Positions 1 through 8,798 are shown, numbered from the stretch's first letter. The stretch: 64,000 nt of DNA from Achromobacter sp. UMC71 (GCF_014170305.1 NZ_LZZT01000037.1:84008-148007), one strand, 5' to 3'. Notes: generated by a model from the letters alone, not told the origin. Made by a program: numbers and translations.

Positions 1-1
1 G

Positions 2-1447
2 GGCCTGATGGCCGGCAACCGCATCGAATTCCTGTCGCTGGTGCTGGGTTGCGGCTGGCTGGGCGCGGTGGTGGTGCCCATCAATACCGCGTCGCGGGGC
101 ATGCAGTTGCGGCACATCCTGGCCAATAGCGGCTGCACCTTGCTGGTGGCGGATGCCGCATCCTGTCCCGCGCTGGCGGGGCTGGACGCGGTGGAGGGCG
201 GGGCGCTGGCGCTGCGCCGCATCTGGCTGCTGGACGATGCCGCCGACGCGGACGGCCAAGCCGTCGGCGATCGGCAGGCAGCGCCGTTAGCCGGCCTGCC
301 CGCGGCCGCTTCGCCATTGCCTGCCTTGCCCGATGGACCGGCGCCCGCCGCGGACCTGGGGCCGGGCGACATGCTGGCCATTCTCTATACCTCCGGCACC
401 TCGGGCCTGTCCAAGGGCGTGTGCTGCCCGCACGCGCAGTTCCACTGGTGGGGCGTCATCGCCGCGCGCAACCTGGAGATCACGGGCGATGACGTGCTCT
501 ACACCAGCCTGCCGCTGTTCCACACCAACGCCTTGAATGCCTGCTTCCAGGCGCTGGCGACGGGCGCGTCCATCATCTGCGACGCGCGCTTCTCGGTCAG
601 CCGGTATTTCGAACGGCTGGCAGCCACTCGGGCCACCGTGACCTACCTGCTGGGCGCCATGGTGCCCATGCTGCTGGCGCGCGAACCGTCGGCGGCCGAA
701 AGCGGCCATCGCGCCCGCATCGCGCTGGCGCCGGGCGTGCCGCAACGCTTTCATGCCACGTTCACCGCGCGCACCGGCATCGCACTGCTGGAAGGCTACG
801 GCTCCACCGAAACCAATTTCGCGCTGGGCGGCACACTGGCGCAGCAACGCGCCGGCGCCATGGGCCGCGTCGCGCCGGAGTTCGACGCCATCGTGGCCGA
901 CGCGCACGACGCGCCGCTGCCCGACGGCCAGGCGGGCGAACTGCTGCTGCGCGCGCGTCCGCCGTTCGCCATCGCTACCGGCTACTTCGGCATGGCCGAC
1001 CAGACGGTCGAAGCCTGGCGCAACCTGTGGTTCCACACGGGCGACCGGGTGGTGCGCGACGCCGATGGCTATTTCCGCTTCCTGGACCGCATGAAAGACG
1101 CGATCCGCCGACGCGGCGAGAACATTTCCTCGTACGAGGTCGAACAGGTGCTGCTGGCGCATCCGTCGGTGGCGGTCGCGGCCGTGTACGCCGTGCGTTC
1201 CGAACTGGCCGAGGACGAAGTCATGGCGGCCCTGGTCTACAAGCCGGGTTGCGACCTGACGCCGCAGGCGCTGCTGGATTTCTGCCAGCCGCGCATGCCG
1301 TATTTCGCGGTGCCGCGCTATCTGCGCGTGCTGGATGACCTGCCGCGCACCGAGAACGGCAAGGTTCGCAAGTTCCGTCTGCGGGACGACGGCGTCACCG
1401 CCGATACCTGGGACCGCGACGCCGCCGGCTATCGCCTGGCGCGTTAG
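2..1447 (+). CDS. Acyl-CoA ligase (AMP-binding, carnitine/crotonobetaine-CoA ligase-like), 5'-truncated
   Basis: ATP-dependent acid:CoA ligase of the ANL superfamily, which adenylates a carboxylic acid and transfers it to CoA. Visible motifs are the P-loop-like YTSGTSGLSKG, the EGYGSTE acyl-adenylate motif, the hinge region WFHTGDR...DGYFRFLDRMKD and the C-terminal catalytic lysine motif ENGKVRK. The first ATG is at 8, but the frame is open to the window edge and the sequence already lies inside the N-terminal domain (GNRIEF is normally internal), so the true start is upstream. It is followed after 30 bp by a transporter and then by thiolase-like and DUF35 genes, suggesting activation of an imported acid for degradation. 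The substrate cannot be told from sequence. Confidence 0.85.
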   Translation, partial: GLMAGNRIEFLSLVLGCGWLGAVVVPINTASRGMQLRHILANSGCTLLVADAASCPALAGLDAVEGGALALRRIWLLDDAADADGQAVGDRQAAPLAGLPAAASPLPALPDGPAPAADLGPGDMLAILYTSGTSGLSKGVCCPHAQFHWWGVIAARNLEITGDDVLYTSLPLFHTNALNACFQALATGASIICDARFSVSRYFERLAATRATVTYLLGAMVPMLLAREPSAAESGHRARIALAPGVPQRFHATFTARTGIALLEGYGSTETNFALGGTLAQQRAGAMGRVAPEFDAIVADAHDAPLPDGQAGELLLRARPPFAIATGYFGMADQTVEAWRNLWFHTGDRVVRDADGYFRFLDRMKDAIRRRGENISSYEVEQVLLAHPSVAVAAVYAVRSELAEDEVMAALVYKPGCDLTPQALLDFCQPRMPYFAVPRYLRVLDDLPRTENGKVRKFRLRDDGVTADTWDRDAAGYRLAR

Positions 1448-1477
1448 ATCCTGTCAGATCACAACAAGGGGAAAACC

Positions 1478-2791
1478 ATGACGTTGGCATACAAGGGAAC
1501 GGCGCGCAGCGCCGACGACGAGGCCCGCAGAAAGCGCACGCGCAAGGTGGTGATGGCGTCTGTCGCCGGCAACGCGATGGAGTGGTACGACTTTTTCATC
1601 TACGGCACGGCGGCCGCGCTGGTGTTCGGCGAGCTGTTCTTTCCCAAGGGCACGGACCCGCTGCTGGGCACCATGGGCGCCTTCGCGGGTTTCGCGGTGG
1701 GCTTTCTGGCGCGGCCGCTGGGCGGCGTGGTGTTCGGCCATATCGGCGACCGCTATGGCCGCAAGCTGGCGCTGGAATGGACCCTGGGCATCATGGGCGC
1801 GGCCACATTCCTGATCGGCTTGCTGCCCACCTATGAACAGGTCGGCATGTGGGCGCCGGCGGCCATGGTGTTGCTGCGCATCCTGCAGGGCGCGGCGGCC
1901 GGCGGCGAGTGGGGCGGCGGCGTGCTGCTCATCAGCGAGGCCGTGGGCGGCAAGCGCCGCGGCTATTTCTCGTCATTCAGCCAGTTGGGCGTGGCGGGCG
2001 GCTTCGTGCTGTCGTCCGGCGTGTTCATGCTGGCGCAACAGCTGCCGCAGGAAGCCTTCATGAGCTGGGGCTGGCGCCTGCCGTTCCTGCTGAGCGTGCT
2101 GATCTTCGGCGTGGGCCTGTATATCCGCAAGCACATCCCCGAAAGCGAGGAATTCGTGCAGGCCGCCAAGACCGCCAAGCGCGGCATGCCGGCCGTGGAA
2201 GTGTTCCGCCGCTATCCGCGCCAGGTGTTCACGGCGATGGGGCTGCGGGTGGCCGAGAATGGCGGTTCGTACATCTTCCTGGCGTTTGCGCTGGCCTACG
2301 GCAAGTTCCTGGGCATTCCCAACGACGTGATGCTGGGCGGCGTGCTGGCGTCCATGTTTATCGAGTTGGGCACCTTGGTGTGGTTCGGCCATTTGTCGGA
2401 CCGCATCGGCCGGCGCACGGTCTACCTGATCGGCTCGGCCGGCCTGGCGCTGGCGGCGTTTCCGTTTTTCTGGCTGGTGCAGACCAAGGAGCCGCTCTGG
2501 ATCTTCCTGGCGTTCTTCATGGGCAATACCGTGTGCCACGCCGCGATGATCGGCACCCAGCCGGCGTACTTCGCCGAACTGTTTCCGCCCGAGGTGCGCT
2601 ACACCGGCCTGGCGCTGGGGCACGAGCTGGCGTCGGTGTTCGCCGGCGGCCTGTCGCCCTTGATCGCCATGGCGCTGCTGCGCAAGTATGAGTCGGCCAC
2701 GCCCGTGGCGTGGTTCCTGGTGGGCATGGCGGTCATCACCGTCGTCACCTTGCTGCTGACGCGGGAACCGCCGCGGCAGGAGTCCGCGTGA
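1478..2791 (+). CDS. MFS transporter, metabolite:H+ symporter (MHS) family
   Basis: A 437-residue inner-membrane symporter of the ShiA/ProP/KgtP type. The family signature NAMEWYDFFIYG lies near residue 30 in TM1, the loop motif GDRYGRK follows TM2, and about 12 hydrophobic segments are visible. Such proteins import organic acids or osmolytes with protons. An AAGGGG-like ribosome site sits just upstream of the ATG. Its stop overlaps the GTG start of the next gene (GTGA), so the two are translationally coupled. Co-location with the CoA ligase suggests it imports that enzyme's acid substrate, which is inference. Confidence 0.85.
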   Translation: MTLAYKGTARSADDEARRKRTRKVVMASVAGNAMEWYDFFIYGTAAALVFGELFFPKGTDPLLGTMGAFAGFAVGFLARPLGGVVFGHIGDRYGRKLALEWTLGIMGAATFLIGLLPTYEQVGMWAPAAMVLLRILQGAAAGGEWGGGVLLISEAVGGKRRGYFSSFSQLGVAGGFVLSSGVFMLAQQLPQEAFMSWGWRLPFLLSVLIFGVGLYIRKHIPESEEFVQAAKTAKRGMPAVEVFRRYPRQVFTAMGLRVAENGGSYIFLAFALAYGKFLGIPNDVMLGGVLASMFIELGTLVWFGHLSDRIGRRTVYLIGSAGLALAAFPFFWLVQTKEPLWIFLAFFMGNTVCHAAMIGTQPAYFAELFPPEVRYTGLALGHELASVFAGGLSPLIAMALLRKYESATPVAWFLVGMAVITVVTLLLTREPPRQESA

Positions 2792-3942
2792 GCCGCGCGC
2801 GGGCTGGCGGCCCCGGCATTGTCGGCGTGGGGGAAACGCCCGCGCTGCGCCATCCCGGGCCGGATTGCAGCACGGCGGGGTTGATCGCCCAGGCCGTGCG
2901 GCGGGCGCTGGACGATGCCGGCCTGCGGCCCGCCGACGTGGATGGCCTGGGCGTGGCCTCGTTCACGTTGCGGCCCGATCGCGCCATCGACCTGGCGTGG
3001 CGGCTGGGGCTGTCGCTGAACTGGTGCATGCAGGACGAGATGGGCGGCGCCAGCGCCATCAATATGCTGCGCCACGCGTGGCTGGCCTTGCTGGCCGGGC
3101 AGGCGCGCACCATCGTGCTGGTGGCGGGCGACCATTTCACCGGCGCGGATTTTGCCGCGCTGGTGCGTGGCTACAACCGCAGCGCGCAGGACTATCTGAG
3201 CCCGCTGGGCGCGGCCGGCCCCAATCCGCTGTTCGCCATGCTGACCCAGCGGCAGATGGCGCGGACCGGTCTGCGCCGCGAAGACTATGGCGCGCTGTGC
3301 GTGGCGCAGCGCGCCTGGGCGGCCGACAATCCCAACGCCGCGTACCGCCAGCCGCTGACGCTGGCGCAGTACCTGGACGCGCCGATGGTGGCGACGCCGT
3401 TGGGCCGGTTGGACTGCGTGCCGGTGGTCAGCGGCGCCTGCGCGCTGGTGTTGCAGGCGCGGCCAGGCGGCGTGCATGTGAGCTTGCGGGCCAGCGGGGC
3501 GCGCTACAACGGCGACCAGCAGGAGGGCGACGGCCTGGTCACCGGCATTGCCGGGTTCGCAGCCACGCTGTGGGCCGATGCCGGGCTGGGACCGGACGAC
3601 ATGGACGTGGTGGGCGTGTACGACGATTATCCGGCGATGGCCGTGGCGCAGCTGTGCGATCTGGGCCTGGCGCCGGCAGATGACCTGCCGGGCTTCATCG
3701 CGCGCCGCATCGCGACCCGCGCCTTGCCCGTCAACACCGCGGGCGGGCAGCTGTCGGCGGGGCAGGCTGGCACGGCGGGTGGCATGCATGGGCTGGTTGA
3801 AGTGGCGCGGCAACTGCTAGGCCGGGCCGGTGCGCGGCAGGTGGTTGGGGTCAGGCACGGCGTAGCCACCGGCTACGGCATGGTGCAACTGCACTACGGC
3901 ATGTGCGCCAATGCGGCGGTATTGGCCAGGGAGGACGCATGA
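2788..3942 (+). CDS. Thiolase-like (SCP-x/lipid-transfer type) protein
   Basis: A 384-residue protein of the thiolase fold. I choose GTG 2788 because it overlaps the upstream stop as GTGA, and the protein then begins near the typical IVGVGET strand. The C-terminal NTAGGQLS...GTAGGMHGL matches the thiolase NxxGG region. The region around MGGASAINML, where classical thiolases carry the nucleophilic cysteine, has none, so Claisen chemistry as in acetyl-CoA acetyltransferase is unlikely. Members of this group pair with DUF35 proteins, and some act as retro-aldolases in side-chain degradation (Ltp2/ChsH2 in steroids). The next gene is exactly such a DUF35 partner, overlapping by ATGA. Confidence 0.8.
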   Translation: MSRARAGGPGIVGVGETPALRHPGPDCSTAGLIAQAVRRALDDAGLRPADVDGLGVASFTLRPDRAIDLAWRLGLSLNWCMQDEMGGASAINMLRHAWLALLAGQARTIVLVAGDHFTGADFAALVRGYNRSAQDYLSPLGAAGPNPLFAMLTQRQMARTGLRREDYGALCVAQRAWAADNPNAAYRQPLTLAQYLDAPMVATPLGRLDCVPVVSGACALVLQARPGGVHVSLRASGARYNGDQQEGDGLVTGIAGFAATLWADAGLGPDDMDVVGVYDDYPAMAVAQLCDLGLAPADDLPGFIARRIATRALPVNTAGGQLSAGQAGTAGGMHGLVEVARQLLGRAGARQVVGVRHGVATGYGMVQLHYGMCANAAVLAREDA

Positions 3943-4262
3943 GTTTCACGGTAAGCGAATGCGCGCGCTGTGGGCACCGGGTGTATCCGGCCCGCTTGTG
4001 GTGCCCTGCTTGTGGCCACGATCAGGCGCGCGCGGTGGTGGTGGATGAGGCCGAACTGCTGGCCTGGACCCGCGTGCCTGGCTCGACGGCTGAAGACGAC
4101 CGGTTCATCGCCACCGTGCAGGCGTTGCCGCAAGGACCGGCGCTGGTGGTGCGCCTGACTGCCGCGCCGGGGCGGGTGGGGCAGCGCTTGCGACTGACGA
4201 CGCGGGTCGAGCAGGGGGTGGGCTTGCCGTGGGCTGACTTTGGCTTTGATTCATTCATTTGA
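3939..4262 (+). CDS. DUF35 OB-fold zinc-ribbon protein
   Basis: A 107-residue partner protein. Four cysteines (CARC at about residues 8-11 and CPAC at about 23-26) form a rubredoxin-like zinc ribbon, followed by a short OB-fold that binds acyl-CoA in this family. The ATG at 3939 overlaps the thiolase-like stop (ATGA), as expected for two subunits of one complex. Its stop codon lies within the 33-bp palindrome at 4249-4281, so transcription of this cluster runs into a possible operator. Confidence 0.85.
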   Translation: MSFTVSECARCGHRVYPARLWCPACGHDQARAVVVDEAELLAWTRVPGSTAEDDRFIATVQALPQGPALVVRLTAAPGRVGQRLRLTTRVEQGVGLPWADFGFDSFI

Positions 4263-4281
4263 TTTAATCAAGTGAATGAAT
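4249..4281. promoter_or_regulatory. 33-bp near-perfect palindrome, probable repressor operator
   Basis: Two 16-bp arms (4249-4264 and 4266-4281) around a single central T match at 15 of 16 positions. The core reads TTTGATTTAATCAAG. It is AT-rich in a GC-rich neighbourhood, covers the DUF35 stop codon and ends 38 bp before the M24-like gene. Size and symmetry suit a TetR-family dimer, and a TetR gene is the second gene downstream. It lacks the GC-rich stem and T-run of an intrinsic terminator. The assignment to that regulator is inference. Confidence 0.6.
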
Positions 4282-4318
4282 TAATCTTGCCGCCGGACAC
4301 ACTACAAAGGAATGCAAC

Positions 4319-5572
4319 ATGTCTATCCCCTCGCCATTGTCGCTGGCCGAAAGAGACCGGCGTTGGAATCTCGCTCGCGAGCTGATGCGGGCAGAAGGCC
4401 TGCGGGCGCTGATCGTCTACGGCGACCGGGAAGCGGCCGCGCCCGCCGGTTTCTCGCCGGACAGCTACTTCAGCAATGACCGGCCCGGATCCATGGTCTG
4501 CTTTATCGACGACGACACGCCCAGGGTCTATACCTTCGCGTCGCTGATGATTGCCGACCACATCCAGGCGGCCTTGCGTGGCGATCTGCAATGGATCGCG
4601 CCGGAACAGATTCATGTCGGCAAGACCGGCAGGGATGTCGGCGCCTGGCTGGCGCAATGCGGCCTGGATGGCGCCCGGATCGGCATCATCGGACTGGAGC
4701 CTTATCCTCCCTTCTATTTCGATGGCGCGATGCCGGCGCGGACCATGCAAGGGTTGGCGCAAGCGCTGCCGAAGGCGGAATTCCTGCCGGTATACCGGGC
4801 CTTCTTCAAGCGTGCCTCGGTCAAGAGCGAAGAGGAACTGGGATTGATCCGCCATGCTGCGCGGATCGGGGAGGCCATGAGTGAAACGCTACGCGCGACC
4901 GCCAAACCGGGCGCGAGCGAGGCCGATCTGGTGGCTGCCGTTGTCGCCACCTGCTTTTCCTTGGGTGGCTACACCGCCGAAGTCTTGCTGGGTTCCGGCC
5001 CCGAGTATGTGGGCTGGGGGCCGCCCGCTTGGCAGTATCGCGCGCAATCGCCGCGTATCCTGCGCGAGGGCGATATCGTGCTGTCGGAGATATTTGCCCT
5101 CTATGGCCTGATGGAAACGCAGCATCAGGCCGCGGTCGCTGTCGGCGAGGTTCATCCCCACATTCTGCGCGCAGCGGACGTCGCCCGCGCCTGCTACGAC
5201 GCCGGAATAGTGGCGCTGCGGGCCGGCAACACGTTCGGCGACTTGGTCGATGCCATGGAAGCGCCCCTTCTGGCGTCGGGCGGATGGCACGTGCATCCAT
5301 TGGTGCACAGCATCAATCCTTACGGCCCGGTAGGCTTTGGCAGCGCACCCGGCATAGAATCGCTGCCTGAAGCCGCGCGCTATCCGCAACTAAGATCCTT
5401 GCCGACAGTGGGGCGGGAACTTCCCCTCCAGCCGGGCATGTGCTTTGCATTCGAGCCCAATTGCGGCTTCGGACGCCATTTAGCCAATATCGGCGGCACG
5501 GTCATCGTGGGAGAACAAGGCGGCATCGCGCTGAACGAGAACTCCACCCGCCTGATGCACGCCGACGGCTAG
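4319..5572 (+). CDS. M24-family (Xaa-Pro aminopeptidase/creatinase-fold) protein with altered metal site
   Basis: A 417-residue protein with an N-terminal creatinase-like domain (about 1-160) and a C-terminal pita-bread domain (about 170-400). The second metal Asp of M24 enzymes aligns with Gln268, the first with Glu257, and the last metal Glu with Gly392 or Gly393; only the FEP glutamate (Glu379) is clearly kept. The family splits into metallopeptidases and metal-free hydrolases such as creatinase, and this protein looks closer to the latter. AAAGGA upstream of the ATG is a good ribosome site. It is followed by a TetR gene and preceded by the 33-bp palindrome. Substrate unknown. Confidence 0.75.
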   Translation: MSIPSPLSLAERDRRWNLARELMRAEGLRALIVYGDREAAAPAGFSPDSYFSNDRPGSMVCFIDDDTPRVYTFASLMIADHIQAALRGDLQWIAPEQIHVGKTGRDVGAWLAQCGLDGARIGIIGLEPYPPFYFDGAMPARTMQGLAQALPKAEFLPVYRAFFKRASVKSEEELGLIRHAARIGEAMSETLRATAKPGASEADLVAAVVATCFSLGGYTAEVLLGSGPEYVGWGPPAWQYRAQSPRILREGDIVLSEIFALYGLMETQHQAAVAVGEVHPHILRAADVARACYDAGIVALRAGNTFGDLVDAMEAPLLASGGWHVHPLVHSINPYGPVGFGSAPGIESLPEAARYPQLRSLPTVGRELPLQPGMCFAFEPNCGFGRHLANIGGTVIVGEQGGIALNENSTRLMHADG

Positions 5573-5631
5573 GGGGAGGCCGGCCACGGCATCGCGCAGA
5601 CGTAGGCCGGCGACATGGAAAAAAAATCGAA

Positions 5632-6279
5632 ATGAGCAGATCGAAGATTGAAGACCCTTCCTCCGACCGTGCGGCCGAGACGCGTGAACGGCTGATCGAG
5701 GCCGGACTGGCGCTGTTCAGCCGGCTAGGTCTGGAAGGGGTGCGCACACGGCAGCTATCGGAAGCCGCCGGCGTGAACCAAGCCGCCATTCCGTACCATT
5801 TTGGCGGCAAGGAAGGCGTCTACGCCGCCGTCCTGGAACAGACCGCGCAGGACATCGCCCGTCGCCTGGAATTGCCTGTGGTGGTGTCCACGGCGGTCGA
5901 CCAAGCAGCGATGCAGCTCGATGCGCTCATGCGCGCATTCACAACGGCATTGCTGGACTCAGAGGCGTCCGCGGCCCGCAGCCTGCTGCTGGCGCGCGAA
6001 CAACTCCAACCCACCCCGAAGTTCGACGCGATCCAGGTGGTCTTGTTCGTGCCGCTGCACGAGGCCGTGACGGCGTTGGTCGCCGCGATCCGGCAGGAGG
6101 CGCCCGGCAGCCGCGACAGTATCCTGCGCGCCCATGCCATCTTGGGCCAGGCCATCGTGTTCGCGGTGGCGCGCGAGGCACTCTTGCGGCGCCTGGGCAC
6201 CAAGCGCTTGACCCGCGACATGGTGGCGCAGATCGCTGATCTGGTTGGAAAAACCGCCGTTAACGCGGCCAAGGGTTAG
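5632..6279 (+). CDS. TetR/CerR-family transcriptional regulator
   Basis: A 215-residue repressor-type protein. The N-terminal TetR helix-turn-helix spans about residues 15-62 (GVRTRQLSEAAGVNQAAIPYHF) and the C-terminal ligand domain resembles the CerR/DUF1956 group. I chose ATG 5632 because upstream in-frame codons lie in non-coding sequence after the M24-like gene. It is co-directional with that gene, 59 bp after its stop, and the palindrome at 4249-4281 is the natural candidate operator. It overlaps the convergent thioredoxin-like gene by 4 bp. Confidence 0.85.
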   Translation: MSRSKIEDPSSDRAAETRERLIEAGLALFSRLGLEGVRTRQLSEAAGVNQAAIPYHFGGKEGVYAAVLEQTAQDIARRLELPVVVSTAVDQAAMQLDALMRAFTTALLDSEASAARSLLLAREQLQPTPKFDAIQVVLFVPLHEAVTALVAAIRQEAPGSRDSILRAHAILGQAIVFAVAREALLRRLGTKRLTRDMVAQIADLVGKTAVNAAKG

Positions 6280-7103
6280 GGGCGCGATGCCGTGGGTGGC
6301 CGGATCGCTTCCACGCGCTGCGCCAGCGTGGCGCTGGACAGCTCGCCAACGCGCACATCCATCAGCCGGCCATCGGCGTCCAGGAAGAGCGTGGCGGGCA
6401 ACCCGCGGTTGCTCATCATGCGCGACGCGTCGCCGGCCGGGTCCAGCAGGGCGTTGGCCAGCGACGGCGCATGCTGGTCCAGGTATTGCCTGACGGCGGC
6501 CGGCGTTTCACCTTGGTTCAAAAATACGAAGTGAACGTCCGGATTGGCCGCCTGGGCGCGTTCAAAGGCCGGCATCTCGCGCCGGCAAGGCGGGCACCAA
6601 CTGGCCCACAGGTTCACCACCGTAGGCTTGCCCTGGAATTCCGATAGCGTCGCGGCGGCGCCGTTCAGGCCTTGCAGCGTCACTCCCGCCAGCGCGGGTT
6701 GCGCTTGCGGGGTCAGCGCCAGCAGGTAGCCGCCGGTCAGCCAGGTGGCGGCGGCCAGCGTCAGCGCGCCCAGCAGGGCGGGCCGGGACGCGTGGGCCCG
6801 CAGCGCGGCATAGGCCACATAGACGCAGGCAACGGCCAGCCCGGCCATGCCGGCCCAGCCGCCGTCGCGCAGGTCCAGCGCCTGGATCGGGTCCTGCATG
6901 ATGTGTTCGCGGGTCTGCCAGATGAAGCCCAGGCGCGCGGCCACCAGCCCCAGCAGCAGCGCCCGCCACAGTACCGTGCTGATTTCCGAGGCGCGCTTGC
7001 CGCTGAATAGCCGCGCGGCCAGCAGGCCGACCAGGCCGGCCACGATGAGCACGGCCAGTTCGGTGGGAAACACCAGGGGGCCCAGGCGGATGGCGGGACT
7101 CAT
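6276..7103 (-). CDS. TlpA-like thioredoxin-fold protein with N-terminal membrane domain
   Basis: A 275-residue fusion. Residues 1 to about 135 contain four or so hydrophobic segments, and the stretch with ARLGFIWQ and LRDGGW resembles a shortened prolipoprotein diacylglyceryl transferase domain. Residues 140-275 form a TlpA/ResA domain with WASWCPPC (CXXC) and the cis-proline loop RGLPATLFLD. It probably works as a membrane-tethered periplasmic thiol-disulfide reductase, for example in cytochrome c maturation or thiol repair. Its start overlaps the stop of the upstream gene (ATGA), giving a two-gene operon. The Lgt resemblance is by eye only. Confidence 0.8.
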   Translation of the reverse strand: MSPAIRLGPLVFPTELAVLIVAGLVGLLAARLFSGKRASEISTVLWRALLLGLVAARLGFIWQTREHIMQDPIQALDLRDGGWAGMAGLAVACVYVAYAALRAHASRPALLGALTLAAATWLTGGYLLALTPQAQPALAGVTLQGLNGAAATLSEFQGKPTVVNLWASWCPPCRREMPAFERAQAANPDVHFVFLNQGETPAAVRQYLDQHAPSLANALLDPAGDASRMMSNRGLPATLFLDADGRLMDVRVGELSSATLAQRVEAIRPPTASRP

Positions 7104-7507
7104 TGGCCGGGCTTCGCAGGTTCGGCGCAGTGCAGCCGCAGTTCGTTGACCAGGCGCGGTACATCGTGCGGTGCCCGAGCGAGCAGCGCGTGATCATCGG
7201 AGGATGTCCCCAGCAGCCGAAAGCAGATACCCGCGGCCATGATCTGCAGGTCCTCGACGTCGGCTCGGGTGTGCAAGGGCTGCGGGCCGGAAATCCAGAA
7301 TCCGTGGCGCGCCACCTTGGCCTGCAGGCGCTCGGTGTCCGGCATCCGCTGTTCGTTGGCGGCCCGTTCAAGCTCCAGGAACAGGGGCGCATAGACGGCG
7401 TAGGCATCGGTAGGGGCGAACGTGCCGGTGAACCAGGCACCGGGCGCCGTGCCGACCTCTGCGATACCGATCAGAGCCGCATGACGGTCGTAGAGACGAA
7501 ATTGCAT
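7100..7507 (-). CDS. Conserved hypothetical protein, 135 aa
   Basis: I do not recognise a family. The protein is soluble, without signal peptide or membrane segment. It starts MQFRLYDRHAALIG, has an aromatic-rich middle section (GAWFTGTFAPTDAYAVY), and ends with a Glu/Leu/His-rich helix region. It overlaps the TlpA-like gene by ATGA and is divergent from the nitronate monooxygenase gene, so it is probably co-expressed with the thioredoxin protein. No function is proposed. Confidence 0.6.
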   Translation of the reverse strand: MQFRLYDRHAALIGIAEVGTAPGAWFTGTFAPTDAYAVYAPLFLELERAANEQRMPDTERLQAKVARHGFWISGPQPLHTRADVEDLQIMAAGICFRLLGTSSDDHALLARAPHDVPRLVNELRLHCAEPAKPGQ

Positions 7508-7636
7508 GTGAGGGTCTGAAAAAACAACGACGGAAAGGCCAAGGCTAGCACGCGGTGGACAGGTCCGTGCCGCGCCAGCGGTAGGTGTTGCGGTTGCGAT
7601 ATGCTGGTGCGTCGCTGTTTCCGGATCCGTGCCAAG

Positions 7637-8710
7637 ATGACCTCGCTTCCCTCGTTGCTGCCTCTGATCCAAGCGCCGATGGTCGGCTCGTTCAGCTCCC
7701 TGACCATCGCGGCGTGCCGCGCCGGCGCGCTCGGTTCGCTGGCTTGCGCCGCGCTCGGCGCGGACACCCTGCGCGAGCAGATCAGCGCCATCCGCGCCGA
7801 GACCGACGCGCCGTTCAACCTGAACTTCTTCAGCCACACGCCGCCGGTGCCGGATGAGGCTGCCCAGGCCCGCTGGCGCGACACGCTGGCACCGTACTAC
7901 CGCGAGGCCGGGCTGGACCTGTCGGCCGCCGGCAGCGGCCCTGGCCGCGCGCCGTTCGATGAGGCCATGTGCCAGGTGGTCGAAGACCTGCGTCCCGCGG
8001 TGGTCAGCTTCCATTTCGGGTTGCCGGACGAGACGCTGCTGGAACGCGTGCGCCGCGGCGGCGCACGGATCCTGTCGTCGGCCACCACGGTCGAAGAGGC
8101 GCGCTGGCTGGACGCGCGCGGCGTGGACGCCATCATCGCCCAGGGGGTGGAGGCGGGCGGTCATCGCGGCATGTTCCTGACCGATGACATCGGTGCGCAG
8201 CCCGGGCTGTATGCCTTGCTGCCGCAAGTGGTGGACGCGGTCAGCGTGCCGGTGATCGCGGCCGGCGGCATCGCCGATGGGCGGGGTATTGCCGCGGCGT
8301 TCGCGTTGGGCGCGGCCGCGGTGCAGTTGGGCACGGCCTATCTGCTCACGCCGCAGGCAGGGCGGTCGGCGATCCATCGCCAGGCGGTGCGCGAAGCGCG
8401 TGACGACGCCACGCGCCTGACCAATCTGTATACCGGCCGTCCGGCCCGGGGGCTGTTGACGCGATTCATGCGCGAGCAGGGTCCGATGAGCGCCGTGGCG
8501 CCCGCGTTTCCATTGGCCACCGGCGCGGTGGACCCGTTGCGCGCCGCCGTCGAAAAGACCGGCAGCGGCGATTTTTCGCTGCTGTGGTCGGGCGAGGCCG
8601 CCGCGCTGGCGCAGGAGATCGACGCCGAAGCCCTGACGCGTCAGTTGTGGGACGACGCGCTGGCCTGCGCCGGCGGCCTGCAGGCAGGCATGGCGGCCCG
8701 GGCCCGCTGA
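7637..8710 (+). CDS. Nitronate monooxygenase / 2-nitropropane dioxygenase family (FMN)
   Basis: A 357-residue TIM-barrel flavoprotein. Visible family features are IQAPMVG at the N-terminus, the QGVEAGGHRG loop carrying the catalytic His, and phosphate/FMN-binding glycines in IAAGGIADGRG and LGAAAVQLGTAYL. Such enzymes oxidise alkyl nitronates such as propionate 3-nitronate, a detoxification role. ATG 7637 is preferred over ATG 7601 because the upstream 12 codons do not fit the family start. It stands alone and divergent from the small hypothetical gene. Confidence 0.88.
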   Translation: MTSLPSLLPLIQAPMVGSFSSLTIAACRAGALGSLACAALGADTLREQISAIRAETDAPFNLNFFSHTPPVPDEAAQARWRDTLAPYYREAGLDLSAAGSGPGRAPFDEAMCQVVEDLRPAVVSFHFGLPDETLLERVRRGGARILSSATTVEEARWLDARGVDAIIAQGVEAGGHRGMFLTDDIGAQPGLYALLPQVVDAVSVPVIAAGGIADGRGIAAAFALGAAAVQLGTAYLLTPQAGRSAIHRQAVREARDDATRLTNLYTGRPARGLLTRFMREQGPMSAVAPAFPLATGAVDPLRAAVEKTGSGDFSLLWSGEAAALAQEIDAEALTRQLWDDALACAGGLQAGMAARAR

Positions 8711-8767
8711 GTCCGGCCGCCCAGGGCGCCGCTGGGCGCCCGGCGGCTGTCCCTATATGTCGTCCTG

Positions 8768-8798
8768 CTGAAACACATATTTCCAGGAACGCTAAAAT
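8768..8798 (+). promoter_or_regulatory. Possible sigma-70 promoter of the amino-acid ABC operon
   Basis: TAAAAT at 8793-8798 is a good -10 box. CTGAAA at 8768-8773 is a weak -35 with a long 19-bp spacer. It lies 78 bp before the substrate-binding protein gene in the only AT-rich part of the gap. Weak prediction. Confidence 0.35.
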
